Assembly: GCA_958430865.1 (NCBI GenBank)
Contig: CAUDNR010000113.1
Location: forward strand, 227,143 to 248,512
DNA length: 21,370 nt
Reading direction: 5' to 3'
Origin: Entrophospora sp. SA101
Lineage: Eukaryota > Glomeromycota > Glomeromycetes > Entrophosporales > Entrophosporaceae
Positions 8,364-18,467 of this stretch are shown in pieces. The first letter of the stretch is position 1. Each line of letters begins with the position of its first letter. Made by a program: the position numbers and the translations under genes. Below the pieces are notes generated by a model, which made no database searches, was not told the DNA's origin, and saw nothing but the letters and a program-made list of their open reading frames with translations.

Positions 8364-10051
8364 TTATTTGTCATCAGATTGTTTCCTCTTCTTTGCCAAT
8401 TCTTTTTCTTTTTTGTTAGCAATTTTGTTAGTATTGGTACTGGCTTTTCGTATTTTCGAGATGTTATTTTCTGTTGTTGAATTGTCGTTAGAAAGAGATG
8501 ATGATATAGAAGGACCTATCAGAGATTTTTTTCCAACCAGTCCATACAGTAATTCAATTTCTTTTTTCCAATCATTAAATGTTTTATCATCAGCTAATGG
8601 TGTTTCTAATATCAATGGTATTTCATTTAATCGATCATCATTCATTATCAATCGAAAAGCTTCCAAACCCAAATGACCTTCGCCGATATTCTGATGTCTA
8701 TCTCTGTTTGAGCCTAATTCCAGAGTCGAATCATTTAAATGCATTCCTTTTAAATATTGAAAACCAACATGCTGATCAAATTTTGACATTGTCTCCTCAT
8801 ATGTTTTACTTGTGCGTAAATCATAACCCTAAGTAAATAATAAATAATGGATTAATAATTAATCAATTTAATCAATTTATTAAATAATCATCAAATAAAA
8901 TTACTGCTGCAAATGCATGACATGTATCAAAGCATATTCCAATACGACTTTTATCTATAGATTATTAATTAATACATGAAATACAAAATGAAGATTAATA
9001 AATTAATTAAAAAAAAAAAAAAAGATAAATTTTCATTTTATTTACCCTTGACACGTGAAATTATTTCACCAAGCTCTTCAAATTTTGAACCAATAGAATT
9101 TCCCTGACCAGCCTACAATAGTAATTTAAAATGATCATTGTAACTATTATTACTAACATAATATTTAAAATACCAGTTAGAAGGTGAACACACCATATTT
9201 TCAACAACACATGTTATGCCAATTGTTTCACCGTGTGCTCTATTAATACAATCAGAAATGTTTTGTATTGCTTGATCTACACTACACATTCCAACAGTAG
9301 AACCTGGACTCCAATTATTGTAATCATAAAAAAATATAATTTTGGGGTTTCCAATTATTTTTTACTTTACCAATGAATAACATGTTATGATAAATATGAT
9401 AAAATTATAACATACTGAAAGTTATATAACACTAGGCCTAAAGCTTCACATCTCTTCAAATCATCCAAAAATGCTTGATAACTTTTTTCTCTCTTTTCCT
9501 CATCTGGATTTGCCAAATTGACTAGGTAATTTCCATGTGGAAGAATATATTTTGCAGGATAATCGTGTTTGATACACAAGGATTGAAAAGATGAAATATG
9601 ATCAGTATTAAGTGGAGGTGATTCCCATCTACGCTGATTCTTCAAAAATATTGCAAATGCATTTGCTCTAAATAATAATATTTCAGTTGAATGATTTAAT
9701 TGGCAAAAAAAAAACTTTCTGAACATGACACTTTGCTTACCCAATAGATAAGCTATTCTTTATCGCATTATGCACTCCGCCAGCCATGCTAACATGAGCG
9801 CCAACAAATTTTGTAACATTTGCAAGTCTTTTCGGGAATAAATTCATGTCTTCCGAGCTGATTTCATTTATTATCTCTTTAACATAATTTTTACTATTTG
9901 TATCTTCAAGATTTTTTTCTTTTTCTTCTTTGATTACTGCGTATTCAATTTTACTGTTGATTCCGGTTTTCTGTCGCGAATTTTTAGCACGTTTTGTACG
10001 TTTTTCGTTATCATTCTTGAGGTTCTTTGAATCTTGATCTTTTTTTGTCAT
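8364..10051 (-). CDS. APN1: AP endonuclease, endonuclease IV / Apn1 family
   Basis: Cuts DNA 5' to abasic sites and removes 3' blocking groups in base-excision repair; three Zn ions in a TIM-barrel active site. Model (419 aa), exons in transcript order: 10051-9741, 9667-9416, 9308-9194, 9112-9046, 8954-8905, 8828-8364. Introns are 73, 107, 81, 91 and 76 bp, all GT-AG. The nine metal ligands are His148, His188, Glu224, Asp258, His261, His295, Asp308, His310 and Glu340. Each is exactly 79 higher than in E. coli Nfo (69, 109, 145, 179, 182, 216, 229, 231, 261), so the core aligns without net gaps. Residues 1-80 are a Lys-rich extension (EKRTKRAKNSRQK) and the last about 70 residues are Ser/Asn-rich, ending in a basic KKRKQSDDK tail. 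Both could act in nuclear targeting, as the Apn1 tail does in yeast. It is not a XthA/Ape1-type enzyme. Confidence 0.96.
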
Positions 10052-11077
10052 ATCAAAAAATACCTTATACCACCAGGACCCCTGAATATACTATATATAT
10101 AATAGACCAGATTTGGAATTTCTAAATATATATTGTAATATTTTAGACCCGGGTTATAATAAAATATTCTGCTCCGGGTCAGTACAAAAAATTAGAAATC
10201 TTAACCCACTCCATGATGGAGTGATACATAACCCGGGTTGATGCCAGAACATTATGCTCCATTTAACAACCCTACCCTTTTTAAATGGTGATGGGTTTTT
10301 TAAAATCCAATGTGTGGATCACATAATATTTCAAAAACTTTAACTTTTGAGTATAGATGATCCGCACTGTACTATGTGTCTATTTTTGTAATCTCCAACC
10401 AAAATTCAAAACACTAGCTCCTTTTATTGATTTCTTCAAGACTATTTCTTAATGCATAATTTATTATTATCGTGGTATATTCTACGCACACAATTTATAA
10501 GGTCACACAAAGCCATGGGAACAATATGTTAGTGTGAGGAGCTTTCTTTAATTGATAGGATGATTGCTCTGGTTTACATCCTTTTTGTTGGATCCAGCAT
10601 AGTGGAAGTTTGTTGTTACACGAAACGTTATACAGAACTCATTGCTTCTGAAACTTCGCCAGTATATAGTTGTTACCTCTCTAAATTGGAGATCAAGTTC
10701 AGATCCAATTCAAATCCAGTTTATCACTTACTTTTTATTGCTAGAATGTTTGCTGTGTATTGTAAAGCTACGTTGCACAATATAAAAAATTAGTGTAACA
10801 TTTCAAATTTCCACTATGCTTTCTCGTCATCAATCACACACATGAATTATTTTTTTCGTAATGAAATATACAATATTAAATTTTTTTATTTTAATAAAAA
10901 TATTAATGTAAATGTGAATGATGATAATAATAATATAATTTTATAGAAAATGAATGAATCAGCAATAAAATAATTTACATATGAATAACAGAGAAAAATT
11001 TTTTAAAATTATATTTTCTTCTTTTTCATCCAAGATTCGTCTCAGTTCACACCACTAGAGTTTAAACCTAACCGTAT
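10052..11077. other. Intergenic, Apn1 upstream and SYLF-SH3 downstream
   Basis: About 1 kb. 10137-10262 carries a locally GC-richer block with ACCCGGGTT motifs. A 77-codon open frame at 10560-10793 has a hydrophobic start but no family features, and I do not call it. The rest is AT-rich, with no RNA gene recognised. Confidence 0.45.
10147..10258. repeat. Imperfect direct repeat with ACCCGGGTT and GCTCC motifs
   Basis: ACCCGGGTT followed about 20 bp later by ATTCTGCTCC occurs near 10147, and ACCCGGGTT followed by ATTATGCTCC near 10231. Between them is a near-palindrome, ACTCCATGATGGAGT (about 10208-10222). It looks like a decayed short repeat element, but I cannot name a family. Confidence 0.45.
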
Positions 11078-12250
11078 TTAATTTAATTCAACGTAGTTTG
11101 CTGGGAACTTTTTATAAAATAAAAATAAAAATAAAATAAATATTAAAATATTATTTTCAAAGAAATAAATTCCGGTTTAATAATAAAAACACTTACAATT
11201 CCTTCTTTTCCTTTACATTTACCAGTCCACCAATCATTAGTACTTTCTGATTGTTTTGTAATAATAATAACATCACCTTTGCTGAAGGTTAAATCACCAT
11301 CTTGTTCTCCATCAAAGTCATATAAGGCAACAGCTGTTTGTTGTTTTTTACGCGGTGGAATATTAGGTTTAGGAGCTATTGGTGGCGGTTTAGATGATGA
11401 CTTTCTATTTAAACTATTGCTACTAATACGATTATTAAACTCATTTGACAAAGACAATGCACGTTGGACATCTTTTGCATTTGATTCGGAATAACTTGGC
11501 TTCTTCTTAATTGATGATGATGAAATGCTATTATTATCATCGCCATCGTCGTTGCTGTCATCTTTATTATTATCAAGTCTATCTTTGTATGTTGATGACG
11601 ACAATGATGTCGAACCGCTGTATCGATTTTGATAAGAGTTATTTTTTGAAGCAGATGTTGATAAAGAAACTGATCGACTCAATTTTGGAGGCTCATATTC
11701 TTCTCCATAAACTGGTTCATCGTTATATTGTGTCTCACCATAACTGTTACTACGTGAAGCTTTTGCATTAAGTGCTCGATATAAAATGTCAGCTTGGGGT
11801 GGCGGCGGGATTTTTCCTGATAGAAGTTCTTTTGCTGATACTTTAGAATGATAGAATTTGGAATTTGTATCTTTACGTTCCACAATTATTGAACCTTCAA
11901 TTGATACACCTGCACATATGACAAATTATTATTATTGTAATTATTATTGACGACTTTAATAATTTTCAAATAATAATTTTTTTTCATAAACAAAAAAATA
12001 AACAAATACCAGCAAATAATCCTTTTGTTTTGCTATTTAATTAATTACGTGTATATATACATATATACACACATTATTATAAATAACTATACAAAATAAC
12101 TAAAATGACCAGTTGCCACTTACCTATAAGAAAATATAGCTGCAACATTTCCAAGCGAAACTGAACTTGCTCCTTCAGCTGTCCTTCCAACGGGTCCGGC
12201 AGCAACTTTTTTATTTCAATAATTTAGAACCAAAATATTAGTAAATATTG

Positions 12251-12290
<40 letters not shown>

Positions 12291-13292
12291 CACAATACGT
12301 ACCAGATCTAATTGAAAATTCAGAAAAAAGGATTTAACAATTGAAATTTTTTTTAAAATAACTGAAATAGTAATAAATTACTTACAAATTTCCTCCTAAA
12401 GTGACGTTTCCACCATTCATAAAAGATCTAACTGCGTCCTTACTATTTAAGACTATAACAAAATCTGTAAGTTCAGCACCAATTTGTCCACCAACTCCCT
12501 AAACGTAATTATAAATATAAATAAATTAGCATGAATAAATGATATTTATTACTTGTACTTAACCTTAATTGTCATTTGATTACAATAATTTATAATGTAA
12601 TTAATAAACTCACCATTCCACCAATATTAATTGCAGAGGGAGCAGACCATGCTGATCAATCAAAAATGAAGTCAATAAAAAATGTATATAGATAAATAGA
12701 TAAATCACAGATCATAAATTACTTACATCCATTTTCAAGCCTAATAATACATTATGAAAATATTTATAAAATAAATACTATATAATTAAAAAAAAACAAT
12801 ATTCTATTCATAATATATTAATACCTTGCTACAACTAGTCCAGATCCACATCTTCCTGAAAATAAAAATCCAGCTTTGATTACTGTAAATATTGCAAACC
12901 CTTTTGCTCTTTGTAAAATATTTGGTGGTATAACTTTGTCTGGTCCCTTTTTCCAAATAAATTTTTTTTATAAGATTATTATTTTTTCATTAATTAATTA
13001 ATTTTCTTTTATAAAAGTTGACTTACTTTTGCTGCAACTGGATCTAATGAAAATAACAATAAAATATAAAAATGTTAGAAAAATTTTTTTTTAAAGTAGT
13101 ATTGAACTTATTATTTACACATACCAATAAAGCTATTCAAGATTTTAGAAGCTTTTTTGCATTCACCTAATTAACCAAATTTGAAAAACATTGTAATTAA
13201 ACAATTGATTTTAGATGTGGGTGCATCTATATATACACTAATGATAATGATATTGAACCTGCAAGATCTGTTGGTAAAGGGGAATTGACCAT
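11078..13292 (-). CDS. SYLF (Ysc84-type) plus SH3 domain protein
   Basis: Ysc84/SH3YL1-family protein, which binds phosphoinositide membranes and actin through SYLF and recruits endocytic partners through SH3. Model (410 aa), twelve exons in transcript order: 13292-13259, 13166-13125, 13043-13027, 12946-12825, 12740-12727, 12651-12614, 12498-12386, 12307-12303, 12205-12124, 12032-12010, 11909-11197, 11107-11078. Every junction is GT-AG and in frame. The start MVNSPLPTDLAGECKKASK matches the family's N-terminus. SYLF spans about residues 10-200, with FSGRCGSGLVVAR, LENGSWSAPSAI, GGQIGAELTDFVIVLN and KTKGLFAGVSIEGSIIVERKD. A Ser/Asn-rich linker with IPPPP and PKPNIPPRKK follows. The SH3 domain (about 354-409) has ALYDF, DWWTG and a separate last exon, FPANYVEL. 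One exon is only 5 nt. The gene lies 252 bp downstream of the cyclophilin gene, same strand. S. cerevisiae counterparts are YSC84/LSB3. Confidence 0.95.
12254..12289. repeat. (TA)n microsatellite in an intron of the SYLF-SH3 gene
   Basis: About 18 uninterrupted TA units, lying in the intron at 12206-12302 directly after the 5-nt exon. Confidence 0.95.
12303..12307 (-). other. 5-nt micro-exon of the SYLF-SH3 gene
   Basis: Reads ATCTG on the - strand, flanked by acceptor TTCAATTAG and donor GTACGT. It restores the frame between exons 12386-12498 and 12124-12205 and supplies the Leu-Ser of GGN-LS-VAAGP, where yeast Ysc84-type proteins have GGN-VS-IAAGP. Skipping it would shift the frame. Confidence 0.85.
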
Positions 13293-13544
13293 TTTGAAAT
13301 TTATGACTTAATATTATTTTGTTTATATATATAGAGAAATAATAAATAGAGATTGAATAGGGGAAAACCATTCAGGAGATAAATATATTTCTATCTTGGC
13401 TAGAAAATGCTTGCGTTACAGCATGACATCAAAATGCAGGTAACATCATTAATGATCCAATGATTTCTTATTATGGGAAGAGTTACAACGAATTAAGGCT
13501 TCATATGTCATAATGGTTTTTTATATTGCAATCAAAAAAATCTA
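13293..13544. other. Short intergenic spacer between two - strand genes
   Basis: 252 bp between the cyclophilin stop and the SYLF-SH3 start. It must hold the 3' end of one and the promoter of the other. No clear signal can be assigned. Confidence 0.5.
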
Positions 13545-14620
13545 TTAAATAACATGTGCAGATAGAATTTTTACATCATCTTTTGGACTAAGAAAAAATT
13601 AAAAAACTATTTTAATGAAAATTAAAATTTTCAAGAAAACAAACAAATAAAAAACATACCGATCATCTGAGTCAGTAGGAACAAGACCCATACGTTTTAC
13701 AACTCTCATACCGTCACTTACTCGTCCGAAAATTGTATGTTTACCATCTAACCATGGCGTTGGTGCTAACGTTATAAAAAACTTTTTTTTAAAAAAAGTA
13801 ACAATAGCAAATAAGTATTTGTAAATTTTTTGTTTAAAATATTACATATATAAATATAAACTTATTACTTGACTTCCATTTGTGTTTGGACCTGCATTTG
13901 CCATACTAAGAATACCAGCTCCTGTGTGTTTTAATTCAGGACGAATTTCATCTTCAAATGTTTCTCTTAATATATATAATATGTTAGAATTCATTATATA
14001 AAAATCAATCGATTGATTGATTAAGTATTTAATTACCCACCCATATATTGACGAACCTCCACGTCCAGTTCCTGTTGGATCACCCCCTTGTATCATGAAA
14101 TCCTTAATAAATTAATAAATATTTTTTATTATTGATATTTGTTCCTAATTGCAAAAGAAAAAAAGCTTTTTTCCCTACACTGAATCACTCATACACGTAC
14201 CGGAATTATTCTATGGAACTAAAAGTAAGAAATTATAGGAAAAATCAATCACTAAAAAAATCATCCATTAATCAATTAAATACTAAAACTTTTACTCAAC
14301 TATAACACCATTATAATATCCACGTTTTGTCTAAATAATGAATTAAAGAAAGAAAAAGAATCATTTTAAAATTTAATTTATCAAAAAAAGTTTTGCCGAT
14401 AGATATGTGTATATTAAAAAATATATTACCAAATCATAAAAGTTTTTACAAGTTTTTGGTGAATGATCCCAGTATAATTCAAAAGTTATTGTTCCCTAAT
14501 CATCAAATATTATATATATTACTATATATTATCAATTTAATACATATAGTAAGAACTTTTGAGAAATGCATATACCATTGATGTTTTAAATATCACCGTT
14601 CCAGACATTTTGTTATCCAT
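13545..14620 (-). CDS. PPIL1-type peptidyl-prolyl isomerase (cyclophilin)
   Basis: Isomerises X-Pro bonds; PPIL1 orthologues are part of the active spliceosome (known, in contact with SKIP). Model (160 aa), eight exons in transcript order: 14620-14576, 14495-14430, 14330-14301, 14218-14201, 14102-14041, 13965-13869, 13781-13660, 13587-13545. All junctions are GT-AG and in frame. The protein is a single cyclophilin domain with no signal peptide: [20 protein letters not shown], then [37 protein letters not shown] and [13 protein letters not shown]. Active-site Arg50, Phe55, Met56, Gln58 and Trp116 are all five below the cyclophilin A numbers (55, 60, 61, 63, 121). [15 protein letters not shown] and the DRPKDDVKI ending fit PPIL1 better than PPIL3. 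Human PPIL1 is 166 aa. A second in-frame Met four codons on (MSGTV) is an alternative start. The 18-nt and 30-nt exons are unusually short. Confidence 0.95.
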
Positions 14621-15110
14621 CTTTAGAGGAAAAAAGAACACTCAAACAATATCTTTTATGTTACACTAGCGTGACATTTAAGTATGAGCTGTGTACAATC
14701 TTAAAGATTATCGCCAAATTGGTTTAAACGTAATAATAAAATAAAGCCATGTAGTGAATCAAATATGGCACGGAGAATAGAAAGGGAGGGGTCAACGTCA
14801 AGATCTGCATTTCTAACCCTTTAACGGAAAATATCTCATTAAAATTAATTTTTGAGATGAATTGCATATAGCAATGTTGCTAACTCAAAATCATGATCTT
14901 TATAATTATCTTTGTTTCTATTGCCAATGTCTTGTATACTATTTTTTTAAAAAATCTTTAACTCAAAATTTTAAGCTAAAATCGTTTCTTGAGACAAGTT
15001 ATGTATATATGTGGTATCAACTCAAAATCACGACTTTTGACGTTGAAATCTTTCTATTGTCCATGCTCCATATGTGTCCATGCAAGATTTATCCAAATCT
15101 TGTAGTAAAA
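14621..15110. other. Intergenic, cyclophilin upstream region with degenerate repeats
   Basis: Promoter side of the cyclophilin gene, then AT-rich DNA. From about 14879, AACTCAAAATCAYGA-like motifs recur (about 14882, 14960 and 15020). The first and last are followed by similar TTTCTATTG-CCATG stretches, so this looks like an old partial duplication. An 85-codon open frame at 14862-15119 crosses this repeat and has no protein features. Confidence 0.45.
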
Positions 15111-15525
15111 CCACAGTAGAAGGCTCCAGTGAAAATGGTAAAAAAGCTCGGGATTATGATAATAATAAACAAGAAATTGATCATGATGGTGATTGAAAAA
15201 AAAAGTAAATTCATAATAGAAGGAGAGAAATAGAAGATGATATTGATGACAAGGAGGACGATTGGATTGTGCAGCAATCGTCAGATATAATAATCAAGAA
15301 AATGGTCATAAAGATTATTATTCTTATCTGGGAAATGACGATAAACAAGATTATAATGATCTTAGTAAATAACAATAGTATAAGCAGCAAGATAGTAATC
15401 GAGTAGGTAATAATAGTAATCAAGAAAATGATCGGACAGGGTATCTTCCCTCTTCTTCTTGATTTTGGTTATTTTTATCATAATCTTTTTCAAGAAAGTG
15501 ATCATAATGATAAAAATGATTATTA
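15111..15525 (+). pseudogene. Decayed Asn/Asp/Gln-rich coding sequence
   Basis: Broken open frames on + with protein-like wording: GSSENGKKARDYDNNKQE, then YNNQENGHKDYYSYLGNDD, then SNRVGNNSNQENDR and FQESDHNDKNDY. A motif near CAAGAAAATGATCAT recurs at about 15170, 15293, 15422 and 15493, translating as QE-x-D/G-H each time. Several stops and frame changes separate the pieces. I infer a former repeat-rich gene or exon. It could also be low-complexity non-coding DNA that happens to read this way. Confidence 0.3.
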
Positions 15526-15897
15526 ATAGGAAAAATGTTGTCCTAAATTTGGTTAAAAGCTTATATACGTATATAATAAAAAAAATCCATAAATCCATTC
15601 ACATAGATTCAAAATAATAATAAATAAACAATCACTTTGCTCATGAAGGAATTCCAGCCGATAGAGAATTCACATATTTATCAGAATTGAAAATTCTCAT
15701 CAGAGCATGCAACAAACACAGCAGAAATAAATAGCCTAGCAAAAAATACATACATGTCATAAACAGAGTAAAAAACAGTTGTAGCTTCAGAGCACCTGTT
15801 AAATTGGAAAACGAATTAAAGTACGCACATAATAATTTTTCTTTTTACATTTTGCAATAATATGATTTTAATATTAACGATAATATAAGAAGTTGGA

Positions 15898-15990
15898 GGA
15901 CGTCAAGGTTACGAAACTATCTTAAAAAAAGGAATTGTGGATCGTACTTCGTCTGCATCAAAAGTTGAATCAGCAGCTGATAAATTATAA
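15898..15990 (+). pseudogene. Possible orphan 3' exon
   Basis: Thirty codons starting GGA CGT CAA GGT and ending in TAA at 15988-15990. The peptide begins GRQGYETILKKGIVDR and ends ESAADKL. Composition and codon mix look coding and are more GC-rich than the surroundings. Acceptor-like AG dinucleotides precede it, and a stop lies in frame about 12 nt upstream. A similar stretch at about 15632-15736 reads HFAHEGIPADREFTYLSEL in another frame. I recognise no family. These may be relics of one lost gene or exons of a gene I cannot assemble. Confidence 0.3.
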
Positions 15991-16080
15991 ACAAGAAAGG
16001 ATTTCAAGCCACAACGTCTAAAATCATAAAATAATGATAATTGATCATGTTCCTTGAAATTAATTAATTCATCGACTATG

Positions 16081-16083
<3 letters not shown>

Positions 16084-16115
<32 letters not shown>

Positions 16116-16156
16116 CATTCATTCATTTGTTCATTGATTCATTCATTCATTCATTT
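16084..16156. repeat. (GATT)n then (CATT)n microsatellite
   Basis: Eight GATT units (16084-16115) followed by interrupted CATT units. The abrupt change from GATT to CATT leaves the array as two facing types. Confidence 0.95.
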
Positions 16157-16543
16157 TTAAATTGATTAATTCATTTTTGATTCATTATAATTAATTAATA
16201 CATGTGGTTGGATTATTCATAGTTTTGTCTTATTTATTACTTTATCATTTTTGCGAGTAATTTTTCCAACCTTTATTTATCCAATCAAAGTAAATAGTTG
16301 CGGCCGCACATTCATTTAAAATATCATATGTTATGACACATGTCTAGATAAATTACAAGTTTCTTTAGAGAAGAAATCATTATTCCGGTAACAATGTAAT
16401 AACAGAGTAATAAACAAATAAATAATAATGTAAAATCGTAAAACAAAAATAAAATTTACTTGATGTTTTTTTTTAATTCAGTTCGATCGAAGAAGATTAC
16501 TAAATTTTCTAAAATTAATAATCTTTCCTTCATTTATTTATTA

Positions 16544-16591
16544 TTCATTCATTCATTCGTTTACTCGTTCATTCCATTCATTCACTCATTT
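16544..16591. repeat. Second (CATT)n microsatellite
   Basis: Interrupted ATTC/CATT units with single-base variants (TTCGTTTACTCGTTC), 400 bp after the first array. Confidence 0.85.
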
Positions 16592-17114
16592 AATAATAAA
16601 GAAATCATGAGCAATTATAGAAACAATTGAAAAAAATATATTCTTAATTTTTTTTTTGAATTAATTCTCCGTGTTTATTTAATAATAATACTAACTCTAC
16701 AGTTTTTTTTTCATTATATATTTGATTTATAAATTATATATACTATATACGTAAACTATATATACATGCGTGTGTATATAATTGATTTGATAAGTACTAG
16801 GAAATAACGATATAAAGTGTATAAAATATATAAATATTGACATTTTCTAAATTCAAAAAATCAAAAAAAAATTTATTTTCTTTTACTCTATTTTTGAAAA
16901 TTTATTCTTTTTTAATCAACTAAAAAAATCAATCAGTTAGCGAATCAATAAAAACCGAAGAGAATGTGTTATTATTGATGTCATTATTAATTACAATTTT
17001 GAACAATTATAATAACACATCATTACTACTAAAATAAAAAATCATTTTTCCTCTTCCTATTACATTAAAGAATCTTATCCTTCAATAATAATTAAAATAA
17101 AGAAGAAGAAAGAA

Positions 17115-17316
17115 ATGATGATAAATAATCGGTTGGCCGAATCTAATCAAGCTTCTCCTTTGTTGCAACCATTACAACAAACTTTGCATCCATCTCAATC
17201 TCATCAATCGCCTCTTCAACCCATGCAATCGTCTCAATCTTTACAACCTTTACAACCGTATTCATTATATCAACCGATCCATCATCCTTTAAATTCACCA
17301 TTACAACATAGTCAAT

Positions 17317-17347
<31 letters not shown>

Positions 17348-18225
17348 TAATAACAATAATAGTAATATTAGTAATATTAGTAATATTAACAATCGTGATA
17401 ATAATTATCATCAACATAATCATCATCAACTTCAACATCAGCACCATCATAGTCAATATCATCATCAATGGTCAATTATAAACGAACCAGCTTCATTAGT
17501 TAGTAATAATAATAGTAATAATAGTAATAATAATATTAATAATCATCTTCTTCTTCATAATAATCATCTTCTTCTTCGCAATCCTCTTTCTCTTAATAGT
17601 TCTCCCACACCTTCTCTTCCTAATAATAATAATAATAATTCATCTTTACAAAATCACCGATTAAATAATCCAACAACAACATCGACTTCTTCCTCACCTT
17701 CATCATCATCAACAAATTATCATCATCAAAATCATCCAAGTTATCAAAATCTTCATAATATTCAGTTACCTAATATAAAAGTACCATTTCCGCCAATAAT
17801 CAATCTAAAAGAATTAATCTCAAGACCAAGAAAAGGAAAAACAAAAGTTCCGTCAAAACCACCGAATGCTTTTATGATTTATCGTATGCAATATGTTAAA
17901 GAATTACACGCAAGAAATCATCGTCTACCAATGAGAAGCATATCTCCTTCTGTAGCAAATTCTTGGAGAGAAGAACCAGATTCTGTTGTTAATCATTATG
18001 AGCAACTTGCCAGAGATGCAAGTAAATATTACAATTTAAAATATCCCAAACCTCCTCCCTCTACTTCCGTTTCTTCCACCTCTATTATTAATTCAACAAC
18101 CACAATTAGAGCACCATTTGAACACAAGATTCCTTTACGTTTGAATCAAACAAGCGACAACAACCATATTATTATTAATAATAATAAAATAAAAAGCATT
18201 ATTTCCACAAATGAATCATATTTTC

Positions 18226-18267
<42 letters not shown>

Positions 18268-18467
18268 TAAATTATCTTTCTTCAACAAATTTATTATTAA
18301 ATAAAGATGATGAAAATTCAATTAAATCTTTCAGATCTTTAACTAATAACAACAACAATATTCCTTCTTTGCCTCATTTTAATTCGTTAAATAATTACAT
18401 GTCAGAAAGTACTGCTAACAATAATGGTAATAGTAATAATAATCTTAACCCTGATCTTAACGAATAA
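17115..18467 (+). CDS. MATA-HMG-type HMG-box protein with poly-Asn tracts
   Basis: Putative nuclear DNA-binding transcription factor, 450 aa, single exon. The start is the first of two adjacent ATGs (MMINN) after a purine-rich leader. Residues 1-60 are Gln/Pro/Ser/Leu-rich (SPLLQPLQQTLHPSQ), then there is a run of 14 Asn (69-82) and His/Asn-rich sequence. A basic patch (SRPRKGKTK) leads into the HMG box at about 246-313: PSKPPNAFMIYRMQYVKEL, RSISPSVANSWREEPDSV and ARDASKYYNLKYPKP. The PPNAFMIYR and S.S..A..W.E patterns match the fungal mating-type MATA_HMG class. The tail has a second run of 13 Asn (372-384). Glomeromycotina carry many such paralogues, so this need not be a mating-type gene. 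The neighbours here (PPIL1, SYLF-SH3, Apn1) are not the TPT/RNA-helicase pair flanking sexM/sexP in Mucorales. No intron is evident. Confidence 0.93.
17319..17360 (+). repeat. In-frame AAT/AAC trinucleotide run (Asn14)
   Basis: Mostly AAT with a few AAC codons, which encode the first poly-Asn run of the HMG protein. Confidence 0.95.
18228..18266 (+). repeat. In-frame (AAT)13 run (Asn13)
   Basis: A pure AAT run encoding the second poly-Asn tract. Purity at DNA level suggests ongoing slippage rather than selection on the protein alone. Confidence 0.95.

Larger units (their letters stand above)
15991..17114. other. Long AT-rich region upstream of the HMG gene
   Basis: About 1.1 kb with no supported gene. 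It holds two 4-bp microsatellites, TA-rich stretches (about 16727-16765) and a purine-rich leader (AAGAAGAAGAAAGAA) directly before the HMG start. It presumably includes the promoter and 5' leader of the HMG gene. Confidence 0.5.

Noticed and set aside
10560..10793. 77-aa protein with a hydrophobic, Cys-containing N-terminus (possible secreted peptide)
   Set aside because: No family features, no splice partners, and average AT-rich composition. A signal-peptide-like start alone is weak evidence.
15089..15598. Three overlapping Ile-rich frames on -
   Set aside because: They are antisense to an Asn/Asp-rich stretch; AAT and GAT codons read backwards as ATT and ATC.
17115..18467. A mating-type locus in the Mucorales sense
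   Set aside because: The HMG gene is real, but no TPT transporter or RNA helicase gene flanks it, and such HMG genes are many in these fungi.
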